Source of the DNA: Sympetrum striolatum
Lineage: Eukaryota; Arthropoda; Insecta; Odonata; Libellulidae
DNA length: 64,000 nt
Assembly (NCBI GenBank): GCA_947579665.1
Contig: OX388350.1
Coordinates: 32,335,393-32,399,392 of the forward strand
Reading direction: 5' to 3'
Positions 38,001 to 52,100 of the stretch are shown in pieces. Both the position numbers and the translations under genes were made by a program. The notes under the pieces are model-generated. The model ran no database searches. It saw nothing but the letters and a program-made list of their open reading frames with translations, and was not told the origin of the DNA. Within the stretch, counting starts at the first letter, position 1; the number at the start of each line of letters is the position of its first letter.

Positions 38001-41000
38001 TCATGTAAAGAAAAATCCGATTTAAATAAAAATCAAATCCAACCATTTTATCTAGAAATTAATAGAATTACCGATGCCTTTTTATGACCAAATATTCTAT
38101 TTTGTATTCTAAATCTTGCTTTCTAAGAAAATTAGCAGTTTTTACTTCGTTACTCTTGGTCTGATGTTGGCACCTCTGTACTCTGTTAGACTAAATCCAC
38201 CCCTGATTGAAAGCATTTGAACCCATGACTATTTTTCAAGACTAGCTTATTCAAACAGAGATTTGGTATAACCTCACAACATTACCGTGATGATGTTTGT
38301 TCAATAGTTATTTTCTTTATGCTCCAAATTCAGTTTTATAACAGTGGCTTTGTTACGTTGTTTGTGATAGTTACGCGATTTACGTTCAGAATAGGAATCT
38401 TTCTTTCATGTCTTTCAACTTTGGTTTTTCCGACTATTCTGATTCTATTTTCCGTTCCTTTTACCCCTTTCTCATCGGCGGGCCTTTGCTTCCCCACTAC
38501 GCGAAAGAGTCCCATGTGTGCGTGAAAAAAGGTCACGGTGTAGCACGTGTTTCTCTCTCCCCCTTACATCTGAGATTTTCCCTCCTCAGCTGCAGACGAC
38601 CACTCTTCTGTTTCACTTCTTTCCAACGCAAGGGTGATTCATTTTTGGGTCGCAAGTGCGCCTCGGGATACTGCTGAATCAAAAAGTATTTATACGCATC
38701 TCTTTATCTTGAATCCCTGTCTGTATTGATCCTGAATAAGTCAACCCTGCTTAAAGTATATCAGACCGAGGCAGTCATGTAGTATCAATTTAATGAAACA
38801 GTATAAATCAACCTTGCTTTTTTCGTGTGTGATCAATACCTTTTGTTTAAACTTTTGATTAGGTTTAACTGTATAAGTGTTGGATTCGTGAATTAAAAAA
38901 GGTACAACGAAAGGCAAGAATTAAAAACAATTGCTACGGCAAATCAGTGAGCGTTACTGAGTTTCTTTAAGACCCAGGGTTGAAATCTTCTAAGATACAA
39001 GATTTATACAAAGGCTTAATTTGCTTGATTAATTCAGAGAAATTAAGTTCTTATATATAGCTATTATACATTCTGCCTGGTAATTAGTTCGTATTGTAAC
39101 TGCGAAAAATTAGGGTAATAGATATTATAACTAGTCCTTCAAGAGCTCATTTTTGCCGCGAATGGTACGAAAAAGCATTCGTTTTGGTTGGGTCATTCAT
39201 AGTGCTTACACATCCTCTAACACACACTGTAAGACGGACCTCAAGTTAGTACTTACCGGTTTAATATATACATAAAACTTCATAACTGTATGTAGTCGTA
39301 GAACTGAAGATGATGGGGTTTGGTGCTGACGTTATCTAACAATAAGTCAATTTTTTGTCCGAGCCATATAGAGCCAAGTAAAGTGCTATTTCGTTAGTTA
39401 GTTAGTAATTAATGCTAACGAATTTTTCGTTTAGCGATTTTTTCATTGTTTTTCATACTTGTCTAATGAATATTGACAGACGAAAGTTAGTGAATTTGCA
39501 CGAATACACTGGCACACACAAACATAGCAAATAATTGAGATATGTTCTATTTAAAAAGAAGGAGTTAACAGAAAAATATTGCGGAAACACTTAACATTAT
39601 GCGATCGAATCGGGAATCTCATTTAGTTTAACAAAGATTTTGTATAGCTCACCTGAGTTTGGTACGAACATATTCGTTAGGTGAGGTATCGCTATAACAC
39701 ATTACTTAAAAGTAATCAACATCACCTGAGAATACATGCATGTATTCCAGATTAATTTTTAGCGGCTCTACAAAAAGAATTGCGCATTTCAATTGTTTCT
39801 TGCAAATGTGGGTAACATAAGAAAAGTGATTCGAACCCATTTCTCTCTTCGAAAAACAGAAAAACCAGTTATGATAGTTCAAAAATCACTGTAAGTTGCA
39901 CATTTTATCAGGGAATTAGAAGGTATACCTCTCTAATGAATAACTTTATTCTTTGTATAGAGCCATATTCCTTTAAACATGCAGAGAGTAGTGAATAGGA
40001 ACTAATGAAACTTGCGATTTAGTCTGAGTCAATAGGGAGAGCCCTTGCGCCGTTTAGCTGCTTGCATTAAAGTCTATGAAGAAGTGTAACAATGACCCTC
40101 TAGCACAAATGACCCAGGACTTTCCTAATGCGATTAATTCTGAGCAAATAAAGCGCAGCGTACAAAGCGGGGATAGCCTCGATCCAGATTTTTTACGAAG
40201 GTAATTCTCAATAGCTCCTAAGAATTGGTGTAATCCCTAGAGCAAACAGGGCGAGTCTATAAAATGCTCTTTGTAGCTTCTTTTTCCCGGCGGTGTTTCC
40301 CTTTGGAAAGCCGGATATCTGCTTATTTGGACCTTCGCATAATTCCATCATAAAAGAGTGCTCAAAGAAGTCGCCCGTAAGGAATTTAAGAGCATTACGT
40401 CCTTATCAGCCAATCAAGTATCAAGAGGATAGACGCAGGAATGAATTATAAAGAGATTTTAGTAGTAGTAACAGATTCAAACTATCAGTACAGTGCAATG
40501 GTTTTAAAATGTTCACGTTTCAAAGTTTATTGCAGTTATTTTATCATTCACTTAAGTGAACTTAAGTACTTTTTGTTAATGATTTGTTGATAATGTTAGT
40601 CACTATATTTCCCAATCTTTTTCTTTGTTTTGGTTTGGCGAAGGATTCTTGATTTTTCCTAATGGATAATATTTTACATGCAATAATATAATATGCAACG
40701 GTGATTATATCTCTTAATTTTATAAAGGGAAGTTGAAGTTTTAAACCTCGTTTTTGGATGATTTATAGATTGATATTCGCCAAGGTTTATCCACCTTTGT
40801 TCCCATTTATTCCTTTTGCAGCTACTTTTAATAATTACGAAAATTATTTCCATTTTTGATGAAGTTTTCCAATCACCCAGTAATATTTTTAATGAGAAAA
40901 GATAACTTCATTAACCTTCGAGATGTGATTCATATGCAAAAGGAAGAATTTTAATTTCGCAAATCGTTACATCTCATTAATTATTGAAATGCATTTGATA

Positions 41001-44000
41001 ATTACATCTTGCGATGAAATGTTTGCTATACCTTACATTTTTAATGAGAGCGGAAGATGAGATGGTGCATAAATTAAATGATATTGAACGTTCATGAGAA
41101 TTAAAGAGATATGAGCTAATAGGAAATAGTTAACAGTTTGGCATTGATGGTTTAGCTAGAAATATTATCAGTCGCTAAAACGATTCTTCATTGAAGTCTG
41201 TCTTTCCTTTCACTCAAGTTTCCCCTATGTTTTTATTACTTGTAAATCACTCTCATGCTAAAATGACTCGTATATAAATGTTGTATTGCGTCGAACAAAA
41301 TTATGTTATAATCTTTCAAAATTCTTCTTTGGAAATATCGGTAATCACGTCTTGAAATAAAACGACATAAGTTTAAAGCTAAGAATGTCGCAGTTTGCGT
41401 TTATATTATTTATGTCAAGATAAGAGATGATTTCTATCCGTATGTAAAAATATCGTCCTGTTGGAGTGGGATAAATGTTGAAAATAATTGATGAATCAGC
41501 TTCGAAGAGCCGTCAATTCTTAGCAGCTTCTTTATTGTCATAGAAAATGGTTATTAATTACGTTTATAATATAAAGGAGATAAAGCATCGAAGGCTAGTC
41601 GCGTTAATATAATTAAAATCATTTTTTGATTTGAATTCTTCTTCTCTTAACTCTTCAAGATGACATGTGTCCCCTATACCTTAGTTAAGGCTTTTATGTT
41701 TTATTCTTTTAATAACAATCAATCACTAAGAATACCGATACGCGGGTGCATGTATCAACCCTCTCTGTATCCTTTACAGCTCTACAGCTCTGCTCTTTTC
41801 TGTTCGTTCAAGTTAGTCATGGAGTGGCTATAGGGTCGAATCTGTCCCACTTGATACTTTCAAGTGAACTACGGACCTTGTTTTCTAAAAATTCCCTTTT
41901 GTGATAACTAAATCTTTTATTTTAATTTTTTTACATCTTCCAAACATAGAAAATAATTGCCATTATTATTATTATTATTAAAATGCATATATTTTACACA
42001 TATAGAAGAAATGAAAAGTGTTATATTTTCAAAATTATTTGCCCTTTTGGAAACTAATTTTAATTATCACGAATGTACTGTCACTGTCTGGGGAGTGAAC
42101 TGCGCTCTACTCTGGAATTGATCGTAAACAAGATAGACTATACGCACAGGAGAAAACAAAGTTACTGCAAAAAGGTACTGCTATCAATGGCGATTCAAAC
42201 TTCAAGTTTCAAGAAGTTGCCTGCATAGAGTAAAGAGTATAGACTAAGGGAGCTAAAAAGTTTAAGCTGATAAACTCCTCATCGTAAATTGGTATCACTA
42301 TATGCAAAATTAAATTTTGATTAATATCGCGTATTTGATATCAGTCACTGACACTAAACTTGGCAAAGTAAAAATGATGAAGCACGCTTACAAAAAATGC
42401 ATCTACGAATGTAGTCTGTGAGATCAGTGAAATAGGATTCGATAATCTCATCAATATAGGAAAGTTACCTATAAGCAGAAAAAGTAGGTTTTTAAAGAAT
42501 GTAGTCAGTATTATGAGTCCTGCATGCTACATGGTTCAGACTATTTTGTTGCTACATGCCGTTCAGACCCTGCATGGAAAAAGATGTTTGAACAAGTCAC
42601 TTCAAAGATTAATTTTTTTCTGACGATACGCAAAAGTAATCGGTTAGGTAAGAAGGTTTATAGACGTGGTTAAATTCGGAAAAATTAATTAAGATAAACG
42701 TTATCGTTTTTTCACGAAAGATGATGGGAAATAAAGTATAAAAATGTGAACGACAAATGATCAAATGTGAATGTAAAACAAAAATCAATTTTGACGTGTC
42801 ATAAGTCAAAGTAGGGTTTCTATCCCCAAGTCTGTCATGAGATTGTAAACATTCCCTTACTTGCATATTCTGAATAAATTTCTGCGAAATTATTTAAGCG
42901 TTATGTTTAGCTATGCATGCCGAATTAAAGCAATACATTTAAATTTAAAACTTCTTTCCAAATATCTGCAGAAAATTTCTCTATATTAATTAAGCTCAAT
43001 ATTACGGGTTATCAGTTTAAGCGAATTAAAGACATTTATAATATCCCAATTGTTTATTCTCAGTTTAGTCCCAGTAATTATTAAGATTTGTAGTGTTTTT
43101 TCAATATTCTAATAAGAAAAGTTGGGTCATGATTTGTGAGGCCTTAACACTTACAGCTAATATAAAAAAATGACTAGTTATGACGAAATATAGCTGAGCG
43201 AAACAGTAAGGCAGGTTTTGCTTCTAAATTGTAACTATTTATAAACCATGTCTACAAACCATGACTCCTTGGTATACACCAAAAGGTGAATTAATTATGT
43301 GGATGTAATTGATTGTTTAGGGTAAGAACAAACTGCAATCTGACCAAGACAGCGTCTCTTCAACAACCGAACATTCTGACTAGAACTAGGTCACATGTGA
43401 ATGAAGGATTTAATCCATTCTTATCTAATCGTTATTCTTTCTACACGCATGCCATTAAGCGAAAAATTTCAAAAAGTTTGAGGAAGAGAGTTCAGTCTGC
43501 GAGACTTCGCATTTGCTCCTTCGAATGCTGCGGAAAGCTCCCTAATTCTTTTCCTCAGCACCACCTCGGAAATTGCTCCACATCATCGGCGCAGGAGATA
43601 TTTCCCCGGAGACTCTTTAAGAGATTGCGTGCCCGCTCTTAAATGCCGGAGAAAATGAGTGTGTGCGCGTGACGTCACCGGAGATCCTTCAACCCGCTCT
43701 ACGGTCACGTTCCCCGTGCACCTGCGCCGCAGAACGGGAGTGTCCGGAAGGTCCGCCTCAGTGCACGTGATCGCCATCGCAGACGACCCTTTCTCATTGT
43801 GAAGCACATCCGTTTTCGGTGGCTCTCTTTTATCCCAGAGGAGGCGTCCGATCAGTTTAATTTCCCATTCCCGTGGAAGGCCTTCGCTCCTTGTAAATTG
43901 CCTCTCTGTCCCTTGCATCGAGAATGATCGCTCCCCTTCCACGTCTTCCACGGATAAGCGGCACTCTATCACCGGAATACTCGGCTCGATGGAATCGAAG

Positions 44001-44340
44001 GAATTGCCGCTTTATGAGATTCGTGTTTTTGTTTCCTTTTTGGTTTCCGGGGCGACGATGGGTATTTTCCTCTTAATTTGCTTCCGAAATTATTACGCTA
44101 GGAGAATATCAAAGATTTAATGGACAGTTAGAAACGAAAATGAGTTACGAAGGAGAGCAAGGGAGATTGGGATAAAAAAATTAGAAATACTTACGTTATG
44201 AAGTTTGCCACCGGATACACGTCTAAGTACACGATTTGGACAGATAGACCATTAATAAAATAAAAATGATGGAGATTGAATTTAACTTGACCAGAAAAAG
44301 CGTGCGCCTGAACCGAAGGTTGTCCAAGAACCGAAATATA
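29068..44340. other. Gene-free stretch with recurrent CpG-rich patches
   Basis: About 15 kb in which I recognise no gene. CpG-bearing patches occur at about 29920-30680, 32040-32400, 33360-33960, 35000-35480, 36680-37290, 38400-38680 and 43440-44090. The longest frames (32080-32439 plus, 119 codons; 43583-43972 minus, 129 codons; 30328-30642 minus) all sit in these patches and carry no recognisable domain or convincing splice context. A short ATT repeat lies at about 41963-41980. No bounded transposon or RNA gene was found. Confidence 0.5.
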
Positions 44341-44402
44341 GTGACAAGGCAGGGACTCAATCTCAGGTCTCCCACTTTCCGGGCGGGTAGTTGCCTTCTT
44401 GA
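44341..44402 (-). repeat. Degenerate tRNA-derived fragment
   Basis: On minus the sequence AACTACCCGCCCGG..GTGGGAGACC is followed by GAGATTGAGTCCC, a decayed B box (GGTTCGAATCCC). The stretch GGGAGACCYGRG resembles the corresponding part of the tRNA-like locus at 7229-7299. The 5' half of a tRNA is not evident. It is probably the remnant of a tRNA-derived SINE, and it has no anticodon I can assign. Confidence 0.35.
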
Positions 44403-47400
44403 GGTAGGAGGTACTCAAAAAAGTTCAGCAGAGAAAAGGAGTGAAAGATGCTTTTAAGAGGCGAAGTGAGCTAATGAAGAAAAAAAAACTTAGAAAGGAT
44501 TTCATAAAAATTTCGCTAAAATCCTTGATGTGGAGTATTTTCTAATATGGGGATGAAACATGAACCTTAAGAAATAGAAAGTCAAAATTGAGGAGGCCTT
44601 AGAAATATGGTTTGCCGTAGAAGGGGAACATGATGTTGTATTGGTAGAAAAACAAGCACGAAAGTAGTATATATGGTGGTAAAAGAGAAGGTTTTAATTG
44701 ATGTAGTAAATTGATAGCAGAGGATATGGGTGTTTCCAATGTAGAGAGTTGAGGGATTGCTAAGAGTTTTAATTGAAGGTGGGATGCTAGCAAAGACAGA
44801 GAAGAAGACGAAGGCAAAATATCTTGGATGCTACAAAGGGCGAGTGTAGATATCAAGAAATGAAAGGGGATTAGATAGGGAGTGTTAATTCTCGTAAATT
44901 TATTGGAAGGTAGAAAAGTAATGGACAGATGAAATAATTTGACATTGAAAAAGGCAATTTGAAATTGGAAATATTTAGAAAAGGGGTTTTGCTTCACGTG
45001 AGTCAATCCCGACTAATAAATGTCCCTTTGAATAATACGAAAGAGTCAACAGAGGATGGAAGGGAATCCAGTAAGGAGGCTAGATGGAAGAAAAGAGAAC
45101 GTTTAACAATTGAAAGTCTGGAAGTGGAATAATAAAGTAAATACGTCAAAAGGGTTGGGTATTCCCGATCTGTTAGGGACGCGAAAGGCGAAGAGCGTTT
45201 AGTGTTTAAGATCAAGGCGAGTAATGATGATTCCTTAACATAAATATAGATTGGATGCAGTAAAATGACCGTATCCATTTTCAAATTTATGGAGATTTAT
45301 TTTTTAGAAAATTGGAAGTGAGGAATGGAATCTTTGGATCGCGAGGTACTTTTCGAGGCAGCCGTTACACCATCATGAATTTTATGCTTTTGAAAATAAT
45401 GCTCGCTAAATTTCCCTTAAAATGTTTTGCGAGAAACTCCTCTTGCTTAATATTTTGGTGTCATCATCATATCATTCTTAAGTTTGCTATAACAATCTCG
45501 ACATTTTATAAGGATTTTAATATGATTCTAAAACCGTAATGCTTTTACTATGAACTCTATTTCTTTCGTTCACTTATGTTTAAATATCAGTTATTTCAAT
45601 TTGAAGCCTTAGAGGCTGGCTTAATCAGTGTTTGGTCTCAATATCTCACATTGATTTTTTCGAAGAAGTGGAGAGATGACAGAAAATTAAAAAAAGAATA
45701 ATTTGTGTATACAACCGTGCATAATGGATTCAGATGCAAAATGTTAATCTTTCTGCAACAGCAGTTCAGTGGTTATGTATTGCATAATTCATACGTATGA
45801 GGTTACAGTTTTCAGCTGCTACTTTTGCAAATGTTTTAGTCTTAGGAGTGAAAAAAATCCAGGGTGATTCTATGCCGCTGAATCCTTCCGTATTTTAAAC
45901 GTAATTATTCGAAGATGGCTTTCTTCTTTTTCCATTCCTAATTCCCTTTTCTAAGAACCGTGACTCGGATTAAATTGGGTTCCTAGAATTCGCATCCTAT
46001 CTCCTTCTACGTTTTACCCCGCGTAATATCGAATTAGGAGCTGCGGAAAGTTGTCCCGAAGCACTTCCGTATGAGACGGCGAAAAAAATCGAATTACCCT
46101 CGTCTTGTCGTCGCTTTTACTTAGTTATCCGAGGAGAATGATATTGAATTTTAGTTAATGAAAACCAGGAATCATTTTCCATTTTTCAAGCTCTCAATCC
46201 AAGATCCAACCGGAGGAGTCTAAAATAAAACTCCTTCATAAAGTGATGGATTATTAGTGGAATATGAGAAAGGGTGCTGCGTTACGGAAGGATTTATTCC
46301 ATCGCTCATATGTGTGATTAAATTCTAATTTCACGTGTTAGCTATCACTTATCCATCAATTAATATACGTATTACACAGATTCGGCTGAGTGGAGGTGCT
46401 ACGATGTGGCTGTCACCTATCTAAACGAAGTTCTAAAGAAGTCGAACTTGATCGAATTTAATCAGTGAAAATGAACACGTTCCAAATAACGTAGATTTCG
46501 TTTATATATTCCGAAATAAAGAAAGACAATCAGACTTTGGTTCGGCATTTAATAAAAACTCAAAGGATAAGTGCATTAGGTTTTTCACTAAGTGGGAATC
46601 AGTGAATCGAAAGATTCCTTTTGAGAAATTAGTAATCTAGGCGAAGTTTCAATGGAATTGTCAAGAATTATATTATGTGAAGAGAATCATAGACAAATTC
46701 TAGGGAATGTTTAATTTGACCTTATTAATAATTAAATCATGTCTTTATTAAATGTCGACTCTTACTCTCTTACACCTTAAATAGATACTTCCAGGGAAGA
46801 TTTCTACAGGCTAACCCACTAAAATCACTTTATGTTCTCCTATCCCAAAATAACACCCATGAATGGAAGGGGGGAAAGAAATCAGCGTAGCCAACAACAA
46901 TGAATCTAAATTTTAGGGATAAGATTCTTTTAAGGCAAACATTATATACATTTAAGTTCAAAACAAAGAAATTTATCTTAAATAATTCTTTCCACCGACT
47001 TTTCATGAATTATTTACCATTTATATGAACGAACATAATATACATATAAACGATCTGGAACGCACCTATATTGGTAAGAAAATGAGTGCGTGCTGCACCA
47101 AGATGAAATTAATCGTTAAAGAAGGAATTAAAGTTAAAGGGCACCAAATATCAGGCAATGACAACGAGAATAACTAAAAAAATATTTATAACAATATAAA
47201 TAATTTAATAATATAAAAATACAATTATTTATATTATTATTTACTTTAGGGATGATATTAATTTTTACAAATTGAGGGTTGTATTCAATGCATTAATTAA
47301 ATTTACCCTTCGTTTACACATTTCAACAAATGGGATAAAGAAGCGGTTAATGTGATTGCAAATAAATCGGCTCGGATGGTTAAGCGGTAATTTCAGTTGA

Positions 47401-48951
47401 GATTAAAAGTCAGTCAAGTGGATATCCGCTGTACATACCACGAAGTCCAATCTCAAAGTTAACTCTTAAATTATGGATCTTCTGAGCTATTTTTCACGGC
47501 GCTAGACGACGGGAGGAGGAGGAATTCCTACTCTAGATCAAATTAGCAGTCAGTTAAAACAATTAGTTACTTCATGTAGATCGATCGGGACTCTTTGGCG
47601 CCTTCTTCACCGTCAAAACACTTAGAGACTCCGGGACCGAGATTAGCCCAATCAAGCGAGAAGTGATTTCTTTTGGTCGTCTCCGTTCAGTATCCGCGAG
47701 AAATGCTGCTAAAAACCCACCCCTTGGGGGGGCCGTCTCCTCGATTTTCCAGGGATTTATTCCTCCGGCTCCTTCCTCGGTCATGCAACTCCGTTATTTC
47801 ATTCGGTCTTATTCTCTCATCAAGACCTCGTAGATTCTCTAACCGCGCGCGAGAGAAAAAAGTTTCATAATTAGAGGCACGGGATGTATGTAAAGTTGGG
47901 TTGAATGTTTCATTTCTACGGGTGATTTCTATTTAATGAGTTTTTATGAGACGGTGATTCGATTAAAAATATTCCTTATGCATACAAAAACCCATTCCCA
48001 AGTTTTTTTAGATTACTTCTCAGTTTTATGTGTGATGATCGCTGATAATTTTTCTACTGGCAGTCTGACCTCTTTGGGGCACCGAAAACGGCAAAAGCAA
48101 CATTGTTGTGCAGATTAATTTTCGTAAAGCATACATTTATAAGTGTCATAATAAGATGATTGGGTTTGATCACATAACATATCTCTTTTGTGACTATTTC
48201 TTCACGTTAAATAGAAATTTTATTCTAGAATAATTTAGTCATATAGAACATTTGGCGGTACCATGATTACGCCACCAACTCAGACAGTATAATGTCTAAC
48301 TGCATAAAAAATAAATTAAAATGCCGATATACTTGATATTCTAAGGTTGAATACGATGTGTAATTAAGATAGTAAAGATAGATGGGATGCAAAGGTACTC
48401 CCAGGGGATACTCATCGAGAGTAGAGGAAGTATCGTATTTTTTCATCATTCAACTTCTCCTAAGATATTGCCGTGCAATTTAAGGTCTTCAGTCGATCTA
48501 TTCTCTCAGCTAGAAATGGTTCAACGTAGAACATAGAAGTTTATTAAAGGAGACTCCAGGTTCGGTAGCAGTGTTTCGATTATGATAGAGTCCCTCGGGT
48601 GAAATTCACTTAAGGATAGAAGACTTGATTACAGACGGCAGCTATTCGAAAAATTCATCGATATCGACGACGAGAGTTTTGACTTTATTATTCCGTTTAA
48701 CAATGTTCGCTAGCACCAAGAGAAGACAGAAATATGTTAAGAGGAAATAATTGCGTGTGATTATGAGTGAATCAAACTGCAGTTACATTTAGATAGGGAT
48801 ATCAGTGTCTTTGCCACACGCTATTGGTGGTTTGCAGAAGTTAGTATTTAAATGTAAATTTGCTATATCTTTTCCGACGAGTAATCGTCACCTTCGGTTG
48901 TATGGAATATAAACCAGTATTGGGTTTATAGAAATATGTCATGGAGATAAG
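44403..48951. other. Gene-free stretch with a purine-rich tract
   Basis: No gene seen. The plus strand from about 44440 to 45310 is strongly purine-rich, which keeps minus-strand frames open (44599-45006 and 45003-45284). Their products are Leu/Ser/Pro/Phe-rich low-complexity sequences, so they are not called. CpG-rich patches lie at about 45900-46110 and 47480-47880. A 13-bp perfect hairpin stem (AATATAAATAATT at 47193-47205 with its complement at 47223-47235) lies in AT-only DNA. Confidence 0.5.
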
Positions 48952-49108
48952 CGTTCATAAGCAGTAGCAGTAGTAGTATTGTTAAAAGTGCTTCGACAGC
49001 TTAGGTCATTTCGCACATTGGCTCCCACCGGGAATCGAACCCGGGACCGCTTTCACCAAAGGCAAACGCGCTGTCCACATGACTATCCGGGAGCCTCGTT
49101 CATAAGCA
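48952..49108 (-). mobile_element. tRNA-derived SINE with 12-bp target duplication
   Basis: The 133-bp body (48964-49096) is flanked by CGTTCATAAGCA at 48952-48963 and 49097-49108. On minus it starts with a 76-nt tRNA-like head (49095-49020). Its acceptor GGCTCCC/GGGAGCC pairs perfectly; it has GGATAGTC..GGACAGCGC as A-box region and GGTCCCGGGTTCGATTCCCGG as B box. A body of about 45 bp follows (AATGTGCGAAATGACC...ACTTTTAACAATAC) and then a TACTACTACTGC-type tail. Head, body, repeat tail and target duplication show insertion by target-primed reverse transcription. Polymerase III would transcribe it from the head; reverse transcriptase must come from a LINE. The anticodon arm is irregular, so it is not a tRNA gene. 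Confidence 0.88.
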
Positions 49109-52100
49109 TAAAACGTGTAGTGCAAATAGATATGCAAAAAAGTGCTTCAGCTAATTAAATAATTTTTGATGGATTTGAACTAAACTTTAGCCGATAAAGC
49201 AGATTTCAATGGAAAAATTAAAACTGTCGCATAAATTATTCAATTCGTAAATTACTTATTCTTCCTTAGGGGTTATTTCCGTCAGTCTTTTTGATTCCTA
49301 TATCCGCTGAGTTCCGCAGTTGTTAACAATACTCAAGTACATGAAAAAAATTAGGAAGTCCGACAAAATCAAGTCTATAACCGCCCCTCAATCGGGTAAT
49401 TTAATACAAGTCGCTTTATCCTCCTTGGCGCATTCCATCCCCCTCCCCGGTCTACGAAACCTGCTCCAGCCAACACCGTTCCTTTCTCTCTAACACACGA
49501 CCAGAACAACCCCTTTCACATTTCTTTTTTTAGCGAGCCAAGTTCATGCGCACTTAACCCCTAAGCTTGTTGAAACATGGAACGGCGTGTGGGAGGGAGG
49601 GCGTGGGGGATGAAGAAGAGGTTATGGGATACATGACGTTTCGATGCCACCGTTTCAGCCACGGGCATTTAAGACGTATTCAAATTTACTGTTGAACGAA
49701 TTATATTAAAAGTATTACGAATTCATAATTTTGTAAATGCCTCCGATTTTTTCTAAATTTATCAGTTAGAAATATGCGAATGTTTTATCGTATTGGCGGC
49801 CATTTCTCGAATGCTTATTTCCATTTCTCTTGGTATTTCCAACTCTCTCTTTCGCATGGTGCTGTGGATTGTATCATCCATCTTCTCCTATATTCCTTCT
49901 CCTTATTCCTATAAGCTACATTCATACCATATTAAGCCTCTCCTTGTCCCCCTGTTCGAATACCATTACCGTATTTTCTTACAAATAAGTGCTTCACATC
50001 TCCTGTCTAATAGATTCCGCCACTCAAAAATTTATTTTACTATTCGCGTACTACATATCCCTGTTCGAGCGTAGATAACCTTATGCTGCAAAATATTCGC
50101 GCTTGAATTGTGGTTTCTTTCTAACGACGACCGACCTGTTTTACAATGTAGTGTTTCATTGATTTTCTGAGGTTATGTCTTGGAATGGTTAATTTCATTT
50201 GCAAATAAAACCACTCCTCAATTTGTCCTTCATGGAAATAATCCATAAGTCACCTTCATCTATGATTGTTTATGTTAATTCAATAATGTTTTTGTTAATA
50301 AATATATTACTTCTATACTAACACTCAGATTCCATTTTCAATCTGTCGATCATTTAAAAGAATTGCATGATTTTTCTGGAAGAGACAATTGGAAATCCTA
50401 TTATTGTTTTCAAGTATATTATCGGTTAGTAAGCGCAAGTTGCTTTGCTTTATTGTTTGGTCAGTAGAAATGTAGCTAACGCTATCATGGACTTACGCTC
50501 TACTGCTTACTCAAACATCGACAGAACGAATCTAAACGACCTAGTTTCTATTATGAATACAGTCAATTTTAGCTATTAGGTCGCTGCCAACTTTCTAATG
50601 GATGTATATAGAATTAGTTTTTTAATAAACTTGAAGATATGTCGCAGGGAAATCGTTTCATCGCCGACGCATTCCATTTTAGGAACTGAACCAATTCTCT
50701 GTAAAATTTGGATCTCGTAAAAGAAATTCTGTAGTTAATACTGTCTTAATTTTTTTAGAACACGAAGGCCCGTTATCATAATCTATAAAGTAATGTAGTT
50801 CAACTCCAACAAACCGTGATATAATCGAAAGTAAAACTTTCCCTGGCATTTGATGACAATTTACTTAAGTACCAGACTGAGTGAGCTTTAAGTCATAAAA
50901 TTGTTTAACGGTAATACAATTCAAGCCACTAGGCTGCAGCTTAATATTCAGAGCAGTAGGTACGCACAGTTGACGCATTATAATACTGGGTCTCAATTTG
51001 ATACTTTCTTTAAATTTATAATGTAGGACTTAAAATATTTTAATAATATAGGACTATAGGAATATTGAATGACAGGATTAAAATTTCAGTATTTTTAAGT
51101 AAATATATTTTTAATGGTTTATAAATTAAGATCTAGGAAACTGGTTGAAATACCGGCTATCACTGCTATTTTTATTCAAGGAAATATATCTATAAAGTAT
51201 TTATGACCTCTTGCCGCAGATTAAGGGTTAATCTTTTGAATGTTAGGACTTTATATTTTGTAATCCCAAAGCCTAATATACAGTTGTATAAGCAATTTTA
51301 CTCCTATATAGCACCTAAATTGTTCTCCTTACTTCCAAAAATGTCTCCAACTCACCCTATGAAAGAGTTTTTCTTGAAAAACTAAATGCCTGGCTATTTC
51401 TGCAAAATGATATAGAAGTTTATCTTAAGTAACCATATTAATTCTTTCTTTTTTCTCTTCTGCATGTCCATCTTTCAACTTGTTTACCTCCTCACTATTT
51501 ATTTGTTTATGTTTCACTCCTCTAAACATTTTCACATAAAATTTATTTTATATATAGGTATATATGCCGAAAAACACCTAAAATTAAAATGATAGCAATC
51601 CCAATATAAGAGTTTTTCTTCTGGGATACCTAATTTTCACATATTATTTGTAAATATTTCAAATGCATGCATTTTTCCCTTTTTAAGTGAAAATAAAATA
51701 ATATTATAATAGTATTATATATAGTATATAGGTATATAACAAGGCATAAATATGTTATTTTGTGAAGGGTTTCTGACCCTGTCACTGCTTCCCATGGTAC
51801 TGACCCCGTCACAGGACGTTTTCCTAAGAAGCAGATGAGTCAGAACCCACGCGTCATTCATATCCTGTCAATGAGAGCATTAAAGCCATAAACTCTCGAG
51901 TGATTGAAACGTAGGGAGAGGAGGGTATGAGAGAGTCCACCAGACAAGTCTGGAATGGGGATAAGAGAGATTCACGTGGGATGAGATAAGACGAAAGCAG
52001 TGGTCACGTCTTCACGAGACAGCTTGAGGTAGCGCCATTGAAGTCGGTAATTCTTCCTAAGGGTTCTTCAGTCAGGGATATCATGGCGAAAGGAAGGTAT

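Noticed and set aside
43583..43972. 129-codon minus-strand frame
   Set aside because: Lies in GC-rich DNA with an overlapping plus-strand frame (43313-43642); no domain, no codon or splice evidence.
44599..45284. Two adjacent minus-strand frames (135 and 93 codons)
   Set aside because: Open because of strong purine bias; the products are Leu/Ser/Phe/Pro-rich low-complexity sequences.
47368..47440. GGCTCGGATGGTTAAGCGG resembling the 5' half of a tRNA
   Set aside because: No B box or pairing acceptor at the proper distance.
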